NCBI GenBank assembly: GCA_964582415.1
Contig: CAZOSF010000042.1
Coordinates: 1 to 22,384 of the forward strand
Source of the DNA: CAZOSF01 sp964582415
GTDB taxonomy: Bacteria; Bacteroidota; Bacteroidia; Flavobacteriales; Flavobacteriaceae
Direction of reading: 5' to 3'
DNA: 22,384 bases
Within the stretch, counting starts at the first letter, position 1. Every line of letters begins with the position of its first letter. The position numbers and the translations under genes are program-made. Below the pieces are notes generated by a model, which made no database searches, was not told the DNA's origin, and saw only the letters and a program-made list of their open reading frames with translations. Below, piece by piece: positions 1-7,816 of this stretch.

Positions 1-11
1 TTTTCAAAATC

Positions 12-27
12 TTAAGAATTATCTTAA
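12..27 (-). terminator. Possible weak terminator after the CBM/T9SS gene
   Basis: A perfect 6-bp inverted repeat (TTAAGA/TCTTAA, 4-base loop) lies 11 bases beyond the stop codon of the leftmost gene, which reads leftwards. It is followed on that strand by a short T-rich stretch. The stem is all A/T except one pair, so it would be weak. Part of the downstream context is cut off by the window edge. Confidence 0.3.
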
Positions 28-38
28 CAATTTTATCC

Positions 39-1316
39 TTATTGTTTAACCACTTTTACTGTCTGGCTACCAGAATCGGTTGTGATTCTTGCGATATAGT
101 GACCAGTTGTAAGTTTAGAAACATCTAAGGAAACATTACTTCCATTCGGTGTGTCTTTAAGTACAACCTGACCTAACATATTATAAATAGTAATTTGTTT
201 TATGTTCTCTGTTGTACTAAGATTCAATTCATTTGTAACAGGGTTTGGGTAGGCAGCGATTTTTACTGCATTAAAGTCTTCGGTACCCAAGACAGTATCG
301 TTATGCAAATAGATATTGTCTACAAATACGGTTCTAGCACCATTATCTGCTCCAACTACTGTTAGCACAAATTGTCTTAAAGCGTCTCTTTGTTGTGTTG
401 GATCACCGGCATCAAAATCGGCTAAAGGAATATCGATAGAAACCCACGCGCCGAAACTGGTCACTGGATTGGTTAATTCGAAAGCAGAAGTCTCTCCTGC
501 ATTTCCTACGTGATTTGACCATTTTGGGTTGGCAATCAAACCAGTTTGAAGAGGAGTATCTGTCCAATAATCCATATGGAAGTGTGTCATTGCAGAGGCA
601 TCAACGATATCTCCCCAGTCAACCAACAGGAATGCAGGATCTGGTTGAGTGAAAACGATTTCTTTTAGGTTATCAGCGTCGATCACACGATCTGTGATAT
701 TTTGTGTTCCCACACCGAATGCGCCAAATTCAACGTTTGGCTGGTTGGTGTAAGCATCACTGTAAATAGAGAATACCGCACTAGGGTCTCTTGCTGGTGG
801 GGTTGGAGCAGCCTCAGTAGGTTCTCCACCTCCTGAACCACCTCCAAGTACAAGCGACACATTGTCAATGACCACTATTCCGGTTTCAGCACCCATATCG
901 AATAATACACGACTGTTGGCCAATCCAAAAGAAGCCGTAAAAGTAAATTCAAAAGTTTGCAAAGTTTCGGTGAGATTGGCAACTTGTGTATCGGCTGTAA
1001 AGGGAGCCTCGTTCAGACCGATTCCAACAATCATGGTACGGTTAGCCGTAACAGGGTCGGTAGATGCATCAAAGGTTAAGGTATACGTTTCTCCTTGAAC
1101 GATTTCCACAACCTGGCTCAAGTTAACATCAAAAGGGTTCCCCGCAACTAGAATGTCTGCGAAGTTGTAACAGTTGCCGCCATCACATTGAATGTTGAAG
1201 GCGTTTCCAAACCAATCGGTATTTCCTCCTTCAAAGTCCCCGTTGCTAAGTAAATTTTGTGCATTTACGGAAACTCCAACGAAAACCGATAGTACTAAGA
1301 GAGTAAATCTTTTCAT
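39..1316 (-). CDS. Secreted carbohydrate-binding protein with CBM4-like domain and T9SS sorting domain
   Basis: A 425-residue secreted protein without a recognisable catalytic domain. Residues 1-19 form a signal peptide ending VNA-Q. Residues 21-155 are a CBM4/9-like beta-sandwich beginning NLLSNGDFEGG and ending with the usual VVIDNVSL strand. A Gly/Pro/Thr-rich linker follows (about 157-178). A second, unassigned beta-rich domain covers about 180-340 and ends in FVDNIYLHN, again like a CBM terminal strand. Residues about 352-425 match the type A T9SS C-terminal sorting domain (AAYPNPV, ITIYNMLGQVV, final KVVKQ). The first domain is about 87% identical (counted by eye) to the last domain of the lipoprotein at 4996-6855, so both probably bind the same glucan. 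It is transcribed divergently from the laminarin operon and probably shares its control region. I infer a role in capturing polymer at the cell surface or in the medium. A polymer-specific ligand cannot be proved from sequence. Confidence 0.85.
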   Translation of the reverse strand: MKRFTLLVLSVFVGVSVNAQNLLSNGDFEGGNTDWFGNAFNIQCDGGNCYNFADILVAGNPFDVNLSQVVEIVQGETYTLTFDASTDPVTANRTMIVGIGLNEAPFTADTQVANLTETLQTFEFTFTASFGLANSRVLFDMGAETGIVVIDNVSLVLGGGSGGGEPTEAAPTPPARDPSAVFSIYSDAYTNQPNVEFGAFGVGTQNITDRVIDADNLKEIVFTQPDPAFLLVDWGDIVDASAMTHFHMDYWTDTPLQTGLIANPKWSNHVGNAGETSAFELTNPVTSFGAWVSIDIPLADFDAGDPTQQRDALRQFVLTVVGADNGARTVFVDNIYLHNDTVLGTEDFNAVKIAAYPNPVTNELNLSTTENIKQITIYNMLGQVVLKDTPNGSNVSLDVSKLTTGHYIARITTDSGSQTVKVVKQ

Positions 1317-1391
1317 AATGAATTCGTTTAGTTTAAATTAAGTAATCTTGATACATTTTATTCTAGCGATTCAGGATCGAATCTGATACCG

Positions 1392-1426
1392 CGATGGAGA
1401 CGGAAAACCCAAAGTGCCTTCCATCG
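1392..1426 (-). promoter_or_regulatory. Hairpin in the presumed 5' leader of the CBM/T9SS gene
   Basis: A perfect 7-bp inverted repeat, CGATGGA at 1392-1398 and TCCATCG at 1420-1426, encloses a 21-base loop. Two smaller GATTC/GAATC inverted repeats flank it (1368-1383 and 1500-1521). If the promoter at 1555-1584 is used, all three would fold in the leader of the leftward mRNA. It matches no riboswitch class I recognise, so a function is inference only. Confidence 0.3.
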
Positions 1427-1554
1427 TTTAAACAAGTTTCAATCTAGTTTTGGTCGTCTCTCGAAATCATCTAGTGACATTCTGAACTGGATGTTTTTAG
1501 ATTCACCAATCCTTTTGAATCGATACTTGCAAGGACGCACAATTTGCCGAATTA

Positions 1555-1584
1555 CAAAATAAATTGACTACAACATTTATACAA
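1555..1584 (-). promoter_or_regulatory. Candidate Bacteroidota promoter for the leftward CBM gene
   Basis: Read on the minus strand, TTG (1582-1584) is followed after exactly 19 bases by TTATTTTG (1555-1562). The Bacteroidota sigma-ABfr consensus is TTTG/TTG, about 19 bases, then TAnnTTTG, so this has one mismatch in the -7 box. Transcription would start near 1548, giving a leader of roughly 230 bases. The -33 box lies inside the 11-base tandem repeats, which would let a regulator bound there affect it. Confidence 0.35.
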
Positions 1585-1601
1585 CATTAATATAACATTA
1601 A
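1569..1601. repeat. Three tandem 11-bp direct repeats, possible operator
   Basis: Three back-to-back 11-mers, consensus TACAACATTAA, occupy 1569-1579, 1580-1590 and 1591-1601. Copy 2 matches the consensus and copies 1 and 3 differ at one position each. The 11-base period is close to one DNA helical turn, so all copies present the same face, as expected for a multimeric transcription factor site. They sit centrally in the divergent region and overlap the leftward promoter. The triple-Y regulator at 18790-21434 is the obvious candidate to bind here, by inference. Confidence 0.5.
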
Positions 1602-1746
1602 CACGTCAACTGTTGGTATTGTCAATATTTCACTGAATTTTTATAACTCTAATAATATGACAAGAACAACCAATAAAAAATATCATGTTTCTAATAAAAG
1701 CTGGTTAATTATTCCATGTGTATAGTTTTTATGTCAATTTTTCTGC

Positions 1747-1776
1747 TTGTTTATAGAACTACAAATAGTAATTTTA
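1747..1776 (+). promoter_or_regulatory. Candidate Bacteroidota promoter for the laminarin operon
   Basis: TTG at 1747-1749 is followed, after exactly 19 bases, by TAATTTTA at 1769-1776, one mismatch from TAnnTTTG. The implied start near 1783 gives a leader of about 87 bases before the first operon gene at 1870. A+T-rich sequence yields chance matches, so confidence is moderate to low. Confidence 0.35.
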
Positions 1777-1869
1777 ACGAAATGCACAATTAAAAATCGT
1801 GCAACGTACTATGAATTACAATGCAACATGCTATTGTAGGTAGTATTGGCACTAATAAAATGAATCTCT

Positions 1870-4800
1870 ATGAAACAAAATTTGTTAAGACTCTTCTTAC
1901 TGATCTTCACAACATCAATTTTCGCCCAGGCAAATAAAGTATCTGTTTCCAATTCAGCAGATGGCCAGCGACTTATTGTTGACGGTAAGGAGATAATGAT
2001 CAACGGTATGAATTGGGATTACATTCCCATTGGTGAAACAATTGCAACCACCACCTATCAATTCTGGAATCAACCAGACGACATCATCAAGGATGCTCTT
2101 GACGCAGAAATGTCCCTCTTAAAAAATATGGGGGTAAACGCCATTCGGCAATATGTTGGAGTTCCACCAAAATGGGTTCAGTATATCTACGAAAACTTTG
2201 GAATCTATACCATGATCAATCATTCTTTTGGTCGTTATGGCCTTACGATCGATGGTGCCTGGCAACCCAATACTGATTATTCAGACCCAAGGGTTCGGGA
2301 GATTTTGAAGAAAGAGGTCATGCAAATGGCCAACGATTTCAAAGACACCCCAGGGGTATTGATTTTCCTTTTGGGAAATGAAAACAATTATGGATTGTTT
2401 TGGGATGGAGCGGAAACCGAGGACATTCCCATAGAGGATAGACGGTCTACCAAACGTGCCCAACCCATGTACCAACTCTTTAACGAAGCCGCTAACTGGA
2501 TAAAAGAGACCATTAAAGATCGGCCGGTTGCGATTTGTAATGGGGATCTACTATTCTTAGATATCATTGCCGAAGAATGTCCGGACATCGACATATTTGG
2601 AACCAATATGTATCGCGGAACTTCTTTTGGAGATGCATTCGAACGCGTTAAGAATGAGTACGGAAAACCATTCCTGCTTACCGAATTTGGATCGGACGCT
2701 TTCAATGCGGTTCAGAACCAAGAAGACCAACAAGCACAGGCTTTTTATATGGTAGAAAATTGGAAAGAGATTTATGCCAATGCAGCTGGCCTTGGGAAAA
2801 CTGGAAACTCGATTGGTGGTTTCACCTTCCAGTTTAGTGATGGATGGTGGAAATTTGGCCAGACAAAAAACCTAGATATCCATGACAATAATGCTTCTTG
2901 GGAGAACGGTGGATATAAATTCGATTTTGTTGAGGGAGAAAACAACATGAACGAAGAATGGTTTGGTATCTGCGCGAAGGGTTCCACCAACGAACGTGGT
3001 TTATATACCTTATATCCAAGAGCTGCCTATTACGCCCTAAAAGAGGCGCATCAGTTTAATCCTTATGCTTTGGGGGCCACACAGGCATCTCTCGAAGAGC
3101 ATTTCGGAAAAATTCAGATCGTCGACGCCGTACTCCGTGCTCGCGGTGATAAGGCAGCATCAGGGGGAGATAGTGGAAGTAAAATCAGGCTAAGTACCCT
3201 GAGAGCAGAAATTACAACCTTCAATACGGGAGGTAAGCGGATTACAACACCAGAAAATCCAAACCCGAATGACCCTAATTCCTATCCCAACCAACTTGGT
3301 TTTGATAATATGGAATCCTATTTCATAGGAGTTGAAGGCAATCCGATGCCTGGACTCCGAGCCAATGTTGTCGCAAATATCTTGGGGAATGTGGCTGCGA
3401 ACCCAATCAACGAAATCTTTTACGAGAATCGAGGAAGACCTATTGTAGTTCAGTCAAGTACTGGAGAAAATCAGCTTATTGCCGATAACAACAGAGTAGC
3501 CATCTATCAAGCGGATTTTAACTGGAATAATAAATATGTAAACATGACCGGATTTTACCGAACCGGTCATTACCACTGGGGGTATGAAGGTGACTTTTTT
3601 GGGCTATATCCCGAAGCAAACTATGGACCAAACCTGGATATTTATAATGGTTTAACTCCTTTCGGATTTGAGTTTGAAGGCAAAAGGGAATTAAAAGGTT
3701 TGAAGGTCGCTTTCGGGCCTGAGCTTTGGTGGGGGGCGAACCCAGCCATTTTGGCCAAGTATAGCACGAATATTGGAAAGTATTCCGTTACTGGTATCTT
3801 CCATGAAGATATTTCAGAACCAAGACAAGCCGTTACTTCCATTGCCATTCCACAGCCCAGAACCCGAAGAGCAACCCTATTTACAAGTCGTAAATTCGGA
3901 AAATGGGAAGTTGGAATTGGCGGTATCTGGGCGGGCCAGCCATTGAATGATCGCGAGTATCAGATCGTAAAAAGAGACGCCAATGGAAACCAAGAAGTAT
4001 TGGTAAACACTATCGACAGTAAAGATAACTGGGGAGGTAAAGCCAAGGTAACCTATACTGGAGGTAAATTCAATTGGTATGCACAGGGAGCTGCTCAAGG
4101 GCTTGTTGCCAATGGGGGCGCGGATTATACAAAAACGTTTACGGGATGGAAATTGAAGGACAGCGGAAGTGGTAACCAGTATAACTTTTTAACCGGTTTT
4201 ACCTATACTATCGGAAATCTTCAAATCGCTCCGAACTTCCTATGGCAAAAACCCATCGTGGATCCTATACCCATCGGTGCCCCAGCTCCTGCAAGATCAA
4301 GGAATATTTTGGATGATCCTTTTGTTGTTCGAGCGAATCGTGAAACCACTGCGGGCGAAATCTTACTTACGTGGGATCCAACTCCAGGCTCATGGTTCTA
4401 CGAATGGGATAACGACCGCGCAGAAGACGCCCCTTTTGCTGCCAGCTTAGGTTTTAACTATCGTAGCCTACCCACTACCCAAGATGCTTCCATCGGATTC
4501 TTCGAAGGAGTCAGGGACCCAGTTGCCTTTTCAGGAGCACCTCCTGCCGAGGACCTTTGGGAGTTCTATGGTAGAATTGTATCGAAATTGACTCCCGAAT
4601 TTGGATTAATTTCGAATTTCTATGGAGGTAACGGACAGGCAAACGGACCTGATGACCGCGTAATCTATCGCTATGGTGGAGATGTTCGCGTGATCTATAA
4701 AAAGCTCAAATTAATTACAGAAGTTAAAATAGACGACTGGGGACCTTTCGATTACCATCGTGACTTTAACCTTACGTTCCCCTTCCAGTTTATGGCAGAT

Positions 4801-4989
4801 CTGTCTGTAACGGTTGGTAAACCTGACTGGTTTATCTTGCCAAATACTCGATTGGGCATACGCTATATGTATCGCACATTGGATAACTATTCACCAAGAT
4901 TTGAATACCAAAATCCGATCGACCAAGGATTCCCTAACGGAAACGAGTGGGAAATAAGAACTTATGTACACATTAACATCGGAAAATAA
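1870..4989 (+). CDS. Clan GH-A glycosidase fused to a C-terminal outer-membrane beta-barrel-like domain
   Basis: A 1039-residue exported protein, first gene of the operon. Residues 1-19 are a signal peptide (ending IFA-Q). Residues about 24-400 form a clan GH-A TIM-barrel: NGMNWDYIP near the N-terminus, LLKNMGVNAIRQY at strand 2, the acid/base in LLGNENNYG (Glu171), IFGTNMYRG, and the nucleophile in LLTEFGSDAF (Glu272). The motif order resembles GH2 TIM barrels and also GH72 beta-1,3-glucanosyltransferases, so the family is uncertain. A linker of low complexity around 425-475 (PENPNPNDPNSYPN) leads to about 560 residues of alternating amphipathic, aromatic-rich strands with polar turns. Examples are VNMTGFYRTGHYHWGY, WEVGIGGIWAGQ, NFLTGFTYTIG, LGIRYMYRTL and the last strand EIRTYVHINIG. 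That pattern is typical of outer-membrane barrels. It is about twice the length expected for the catalytic part alone. It probably acts on beta-1,3-glucan at the outer membrane and may also form the pore. The barrel assignment rests on strand pattern, not on a matched family. Confidence 0.75.
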   Translation: MKQNLLRLFLLIFTTSIFAQANKVSVSNSADGQRLIVDGKEIMINGMNWDYIPIGETIATTTYQFWNQPDDIIKDALDAEMSLLKNMGVNAIRQYVGVPPKWVQYIYENFGIYTMINHSFGRYGLTIDGAWQPNTDYSDPRVREILKKEVMQMANDFKDTPGVLIFLLGNENNYGLFWDGAETEDIPIEDRRSTKRAQPMYQLFNEAANWIKETIKDRPVAICNGDLLFLDIIAEECPDIDIFGTNMYRGTSFGDAFERVKNEYGKPFLLTEFGSDAFNAVQNQEDQQAQAFYMVENWKEIYANAAGLGKTGNSIGGFTFQFSDGWWKFGQTKNLDIHDNNASWENGGYKFDFVEGENNMNEEWFGICAKGSTNERGLYTLYPRAAYYALKEAHQFNPYALGATQASLEEHFGKIQIVDAVLRARGDKAASGGDSGSKIRLSTLRAEITTFNTGGKRITTPENPNPNDPNSYPNQLGFDNMESYFIGVEGNPMPGLRANVVANILGNVAANPINEIFYENRGRPIVVQSSTGENQLIADNNRVAIYQADFNWNNKYVNMTGFYRTGHYHWGYEGDFFGLYPEANYGPNLDIYNGLTPFGFEFEGKRELKGLKVAFGPELWWGANPAILAKYSTNIGKYSVTGIFHEDISEPRQAVTSIAIPQPRTRRATLFTSRKFGKWEVGIGGIWAGQPLNDREYQIVKRDANGNQEVLVNTIDSKDNWGGKAKVTYTGGKFNWYAQGAAQGLVANGGADYTKTFTGWKLKDSGSGNQYNFLTGFTYTIGNLQIAPNFLWQKPIVDPIPIGAPAPARSRNILDDPFVVRANRETTAGEILLTWDPTPGSWFYEWDNDRAEDAPFAASLGFNYRSLPTTQDASIGFFEGVRDPVAFSGAPPAEDLWEFYGRIVSKLTPEFGLISNFYGGNGQANGPDDRVIYRYGGDVRVIYKKLKLITEVKIDDWGPFDYHRDFNLTFPFQFMADLSVTVGKPDWFILPNTRLGIRYMYRTLDNYSPRFEYQNPIDQGFPNGNEWEIRTYVHINIGK

Positions 4990-4995
4990 ATAGTA

Positions 4996-6855
4996 ATGAG
5001 AAAGATATCAATAAAAAGGACACTTGTTTATTTACTGCCAGCTTTGCTGCTGGCTACTTTTACAGGTTGTCAACCAGATGACAGCAATTTGCCCGAGGCG
5101 ACCTTCCCAAGTATAGCGGAGGTCTTCCTGGACGTATTTTCCCCAGGACTACAGTACGATGCCTTTGGGACTTCAAATGTAACGGCATTTGACGTAGATA
5201 CCGATGTTGCTTACCAAAGCAGTGCCTCTTTGCGTTTTGATGTTCCCAATACCAGCGATCCGAATGGGGGATTCGCGGGAGGCGTATTCTCGGTGGCATC
5301 AGGAAGAAATTTAACCGATTATAATGTACTCACTTTCTACGCAAGAGCATCCAAAGGTGAAAATATAGACATTATGGGATTTGGTTTGACGTTCCAAGGA
5401 GAAACCTACAGAACGGATGTCCTTGGCCTTCAGGTGGGAACGGACTGGCAGCAGTATTATATCCCTATCCCAAACAGCTCAAGACTGAATCAGGAAGGTG
5501 GGATGCTTTGGTTAGCGGAAGCCGCAGATGATGGCTCTTCCTATCAATTATGGATCGATGAGGTTAAGTTTGCACGTCTGAATACGATTATTCAGCAAAG
5601 TGCTGCAATATTGGAAGGACAGGATCAGGTTATTCCGAGTAACATAGGCGATACCTTTGCCATTTCGGGAGCTACAGTTACCTACAATCTTCCGAATGGA
5701 TTGAGCCAATCTGTTAGCGCTGCACCAGCTTATTTCGATTATACCTCTACCAACGAAGCTGTGGCCACTGTAGACGAAATGGGTATAGTAACCGTTGTAG
5801 GTGAAGGCTTGGCATTAATCACGGCGACACTGGACGGCGCCGAGGTACAGGGATCCCTTCAAGTTGGAATGGAGGACCTACCTCCTTCCCCTAATGTTGA
5901 CGATTCGAATGCTGCTGCCGTTTCCATGCCAGTTGGTTTTGAATCTACCACGTTGATCTACGATATTGTTGGCTTTGAAGGAGCAGCCTCTGCAGTGGAA
6001 GCAAATCCAGACCCTAGTGGCATCAATCCTACGAGCCGTGTGGTAAGAACTACAAAAACAAATGGAGCTGCGTTCTATGCCGGAACATTACTCAACCTGG
6101 AAGTGCCCATCGATTTTTCCACTTCGGAAATATTTACGATGAAAACCTGGTCTCCCAAAGCAAACATCCCAGTGCGTTTGGCACTAGAGAACCAAGCCAT
6201 TGGAGGAGACTCACAAGTATTTATCGATGTGAATACAACCATTACCAATCAGTGGGAAGAACTTGTATTCAACTTTACCGGACAACTGGACAGTGGGGTT
6301 ACTTATGACCGTGTTATTGTGTTCTTCGAATTTATTCCAGAATTACCTGGTGATGGTACGACCTATTACTATGACGACCTATATATCGTAGGCTCCGACC
6401 CCATCAATGGCGGTGGCGGTGGCGGCGGTGGCGGAAATAATCTGCTTGCCAACGGAGATTTTGAAGGAGGTGATACGGCTTGGTTCGGTAATGCCTTCAA
6501 CATTCAATGCGACGGAGGGAACTGTTACAACTTTGCAGATATTGCCATTGCAGGAAATGCATTCGATGTTAACCTGAGTCAGGGAGTTGAAATCGTACAA
6601 GGACAATCGTATACCTTAAAATTTGACGCAACTACAGATGCCGGTACCGGCTCACGAACGATGATTGTTGGAATTGGCCTTAACGAGGCCCCCTTTACTG
6701 CCGACACTCAAGTGGCCACTCTAACGGAAACTTTGCAAACGTTCGAATTTACGTTTACAGCTTCCTTTGGGCTTGCAAACAGCCGTGTGCTTTTCGATAT
6801 GGGCGCTGAAACCGGAGTAGTTGTTATCGACAATGTCTCACTCACTCAAAACTAG
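4996..6855 (+). CDS. Multi-domain glycan-binding surface lipoprotein (SGBP-like)
   Basis: A 619-residue lipoprotein: the lipobox FTGC places the acylated cysteine at 25, and the following QPDD resembles the Bacteroidota surface-export signal. Visible domains, in order, are a CBM-like beta-sandwich (about 45-195, ending LWIDEVKFARL), a bacterial Ig-like Big_2 domain (about 200-292, with STNEAVATVDEMGIVTVVGEG), a second CBM-like sandwich (about 308-468, ending YYYDDLYIVG), a linker of nine glycines (472-480), and a CBM4-like domain (482-616). There are no catalytic residues. The last domain is nearly the same as residues 21-155 of the divergent secreted protein. The gene starts 6 bases after the barrel-fused glycosidase and precedes GH16, so the three are surely co-transcribed. 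I infer that it holds laminarin chains at the surface for the neighbouring enzymes, the job SGBPs do in SusC/D-type loci. It lacks the helical TPR fold of SusD. Confidence 0.85.
   Translation: MRKISIKRTLVYLLPALLLATFTGCQPDDSNLPEATFPSIAEVFLDVFSPGLQYDAFGTSNVTAFDVDTDVAYQSSASLRFDVPNTSDPNGGFAGGVFSVASGRNLTDYNVLTFYARASKGENIDIMGFGLTFQGETYRTDVLGLQVGTDWQQYYIPIPNSSRLNQEGGMLWLAEAADDGSSYQLWIDEVKFARLNTIIQQSAAILEGQDQVIPSNIGDTFAISGATVTYNLPNGLSQSVSAAPAYFDYTSTNEAVATVDEMGIVTVVGEGLALITATLDGAEVQGSLQVGMEDLPPSPNVDDSNAAAVSMPVGFESTTLIYDIVGFEGAASAVEANPDPSGINPTSRVVRTTKTNGAAFYAGTLLNLEVPIDFSTSEIFTMKTWSPKANIPVRLALENQAIGGDSQVFIDVNTTITNQWEELVFNFTGQLDSGVTYDRVIVFFEFIPELPGDGTTYYYDDLYIVGSDPINGGGGGGGGGNNLLANGDFEGGDTAWFGNAFNIQCDGGNCYNFADIAIAGNAFDVNLSQGVEIVQGQSYTLKFDATTDAGTGSRTMIVGIGLNEAPFTADTQVATLTETLQTFEFTFTASFGLANSRVLFDMGAETGVVVIDNVSLTQN
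6409..6435 (+). repeat. GGN simple repeat coding a nine-glycine linker
   Basis: Nine successive GGY/GGA codons, mostly alternating GGC and GGT, encode the flexible linker before the C-terminal CBM4-like domain. A repeat of this kind can change length by slippage, but only multiples of three would keep the frame. It marks the junction where the CBM module seems to have been added. Confidence 0.7.
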
Positions 6856-6881
6856 CATTCAAAAAAATTAAATATCTAAAA

Positions 6882-7757
6882 ATGAAAATGAAACTGAAAT
6901 TTGGAATTTTTACGACTTTGCTAACTGGAGTCTTGCTAATGACTTTGTGGAGTTGCGAAAAAGACGAGGAGATAGGATTCAAAGACTCTGAGCTACGACT
7001 TGTATTCGAGGATAACTTCGATGGCGCTGAAGGAGCCTCCATCAACACTGATAACTGGAATTTTGAGATTGGAAATGGTGTAAATGGCTGGGGAAACCAG
7101 GAATTGCAATATTATACCGACCGACCTGAGAATATTTCACTGGACGGACAAGGAAATATGGTGATTACGGCCCGAAGGGAAAACTTCGCCGGGTTCCAAT
7201 TTACCTCTGCCAGAATTACAACCAAAGATAAGTTTGAACAGAAGTATGGTCGTTTTGAAGCCCGTATTAAAATGCCTGGTGGACGTGGTATCTGGCCAGC
7301 TTTTTGGATGTTAGGGGCGAATATTGAAACCGAACCAGATGATGACCCAACTACTGTTCAATGGCCATTTGTTGGCGAAATTGATATTACCGAGTTGAGA
7401 GGTCAGGAACCCTCCAAAACGATAGGAACCATTCATGGACCGGGATATTCCGGCGGTGGTGCTATTAGCGGGGAATACGTGTTGGAAGGAGAACGATTTG
7501 ATAATGATTTCTACGTGTTTGCTATCGAGTGGCATCCAGATTATATAGACTTCTTCATAGACGACATCCGTTTCAATCAGATTTCCCGAGATGATCTACC
7601 CCAGGGAGTTGAGGAATGGCCGTTTAATGATAATCCATTTTTCATGTTGATGAATATCGCTGTGGGAGGCACCTTTGTAGGATACCCTGTAGAGGCAACC
7701 CCTTTTCCACAAACGATGGTTGTTGACTATGTGAGAGTTTATGATATTGTGGACTAA
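6882..7757 (+). CDS. GH16 endo-beta-1,3-glucanase (laminarinase) lipoprotein
   Basis: A 291-residue protein of normal length for a single-domain GH16. The lipobox LWSC puts the lipidated cysteine at 25, and the following EKDEE suggests export to the outer face of the outer membrane. The catalytic signature GEIDITE (165-171) matches ExDxxE, with Glu166 as nucleophile and Glu171 as acid/base. The flanking GRGIWPAFWMLG (134-145), GTIHGPGYSGG and MLMNIAVGGTFVG are typical of bacterial laminarinases. It has no attached CBM, so binding is probably delegated to the preceding lipoprotein, 26 bases upstream. It should cut internal beta-1,3 bonds of laminarin and release oligosaccharides for import. 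Mixed-linkage beta-glucanase activity is a less likely alternative. Confidence 0.93.
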   Translation: MKMKLKFGIFTTLLTGVLLMTLWSCEKDEEIGFKDSELRLVFEDNFDGAEGASINTDNWNFEIGNGVNGWGNQELQYYTDRPENISLDGQGNMVITARRENFAGFQFTSARITTKDKFEQKYGRFEARIKMPGGRGIWPAFWMLGANIETEPDDDPTTVQWPFVGEIDITELRGQEPSKTIGTIHGPGYSGGGAISGEYVLEGERFDNDFYVFAIEWHPDYIDFFIDDIRFNQISRDDLPQGVEEWPFNDNPFFMLMNIAVGGTFVGYPVEATPFPQTMVVDYVRVYDIVD

Positions 7758-7763
7758 GTCAAT

Positions 7764-7771
7764 TATATTTG
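7764..7771 (+). promoter_or_regulatory. Perfect -7 element of a possible internal promoter
   Basis: TATATTTG, a full match to the Bacteroidota TAnnTTTG box, lies 6 bases after the GH16 stop, in the largest spacer of the operon. No TTG is found at the ideal 19-base distance (the nearest ends 14 bases upstream), so this is a partial match. It could give the downstream genes, starting with the cytoplasmic phosphorylase, their own transcript. Confidence 0.25.
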
Positions 7772-7816
7772 AAACAGAAACCTACGCTGCTCGGATCAGT
7801 TACATACTAATCAAAT

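Larger units (their letters stand above)
1317..1869. promoter_or_regulatory. Divergent regulatory region between the CBM gene and the laminarin operon
   Basis: This 553-base spacer holds no convincing gene. The half nearer the leftward gene (about 1317-1550) is relatively mixed in composition and carries several inverted repeats. The half nearer the operon is strongly A+T-rich. It contains three tandem 11-base repeats, two candidate promoters reading in opposite directions, and small odd-length palindromes at 1607-1615 (CAACTGTTG) and 1618-1626 (ATTGTCAAT) that could be operator half-sites. Confidence 0.6.

Noticed and set aside
4996..6855. SusD identity for the lipoprotein after the barrel gene
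   Set aside because: It is made of beta-sandwich and Ig-like domains with a Gly linker, not the helical TPR fold of SusD.
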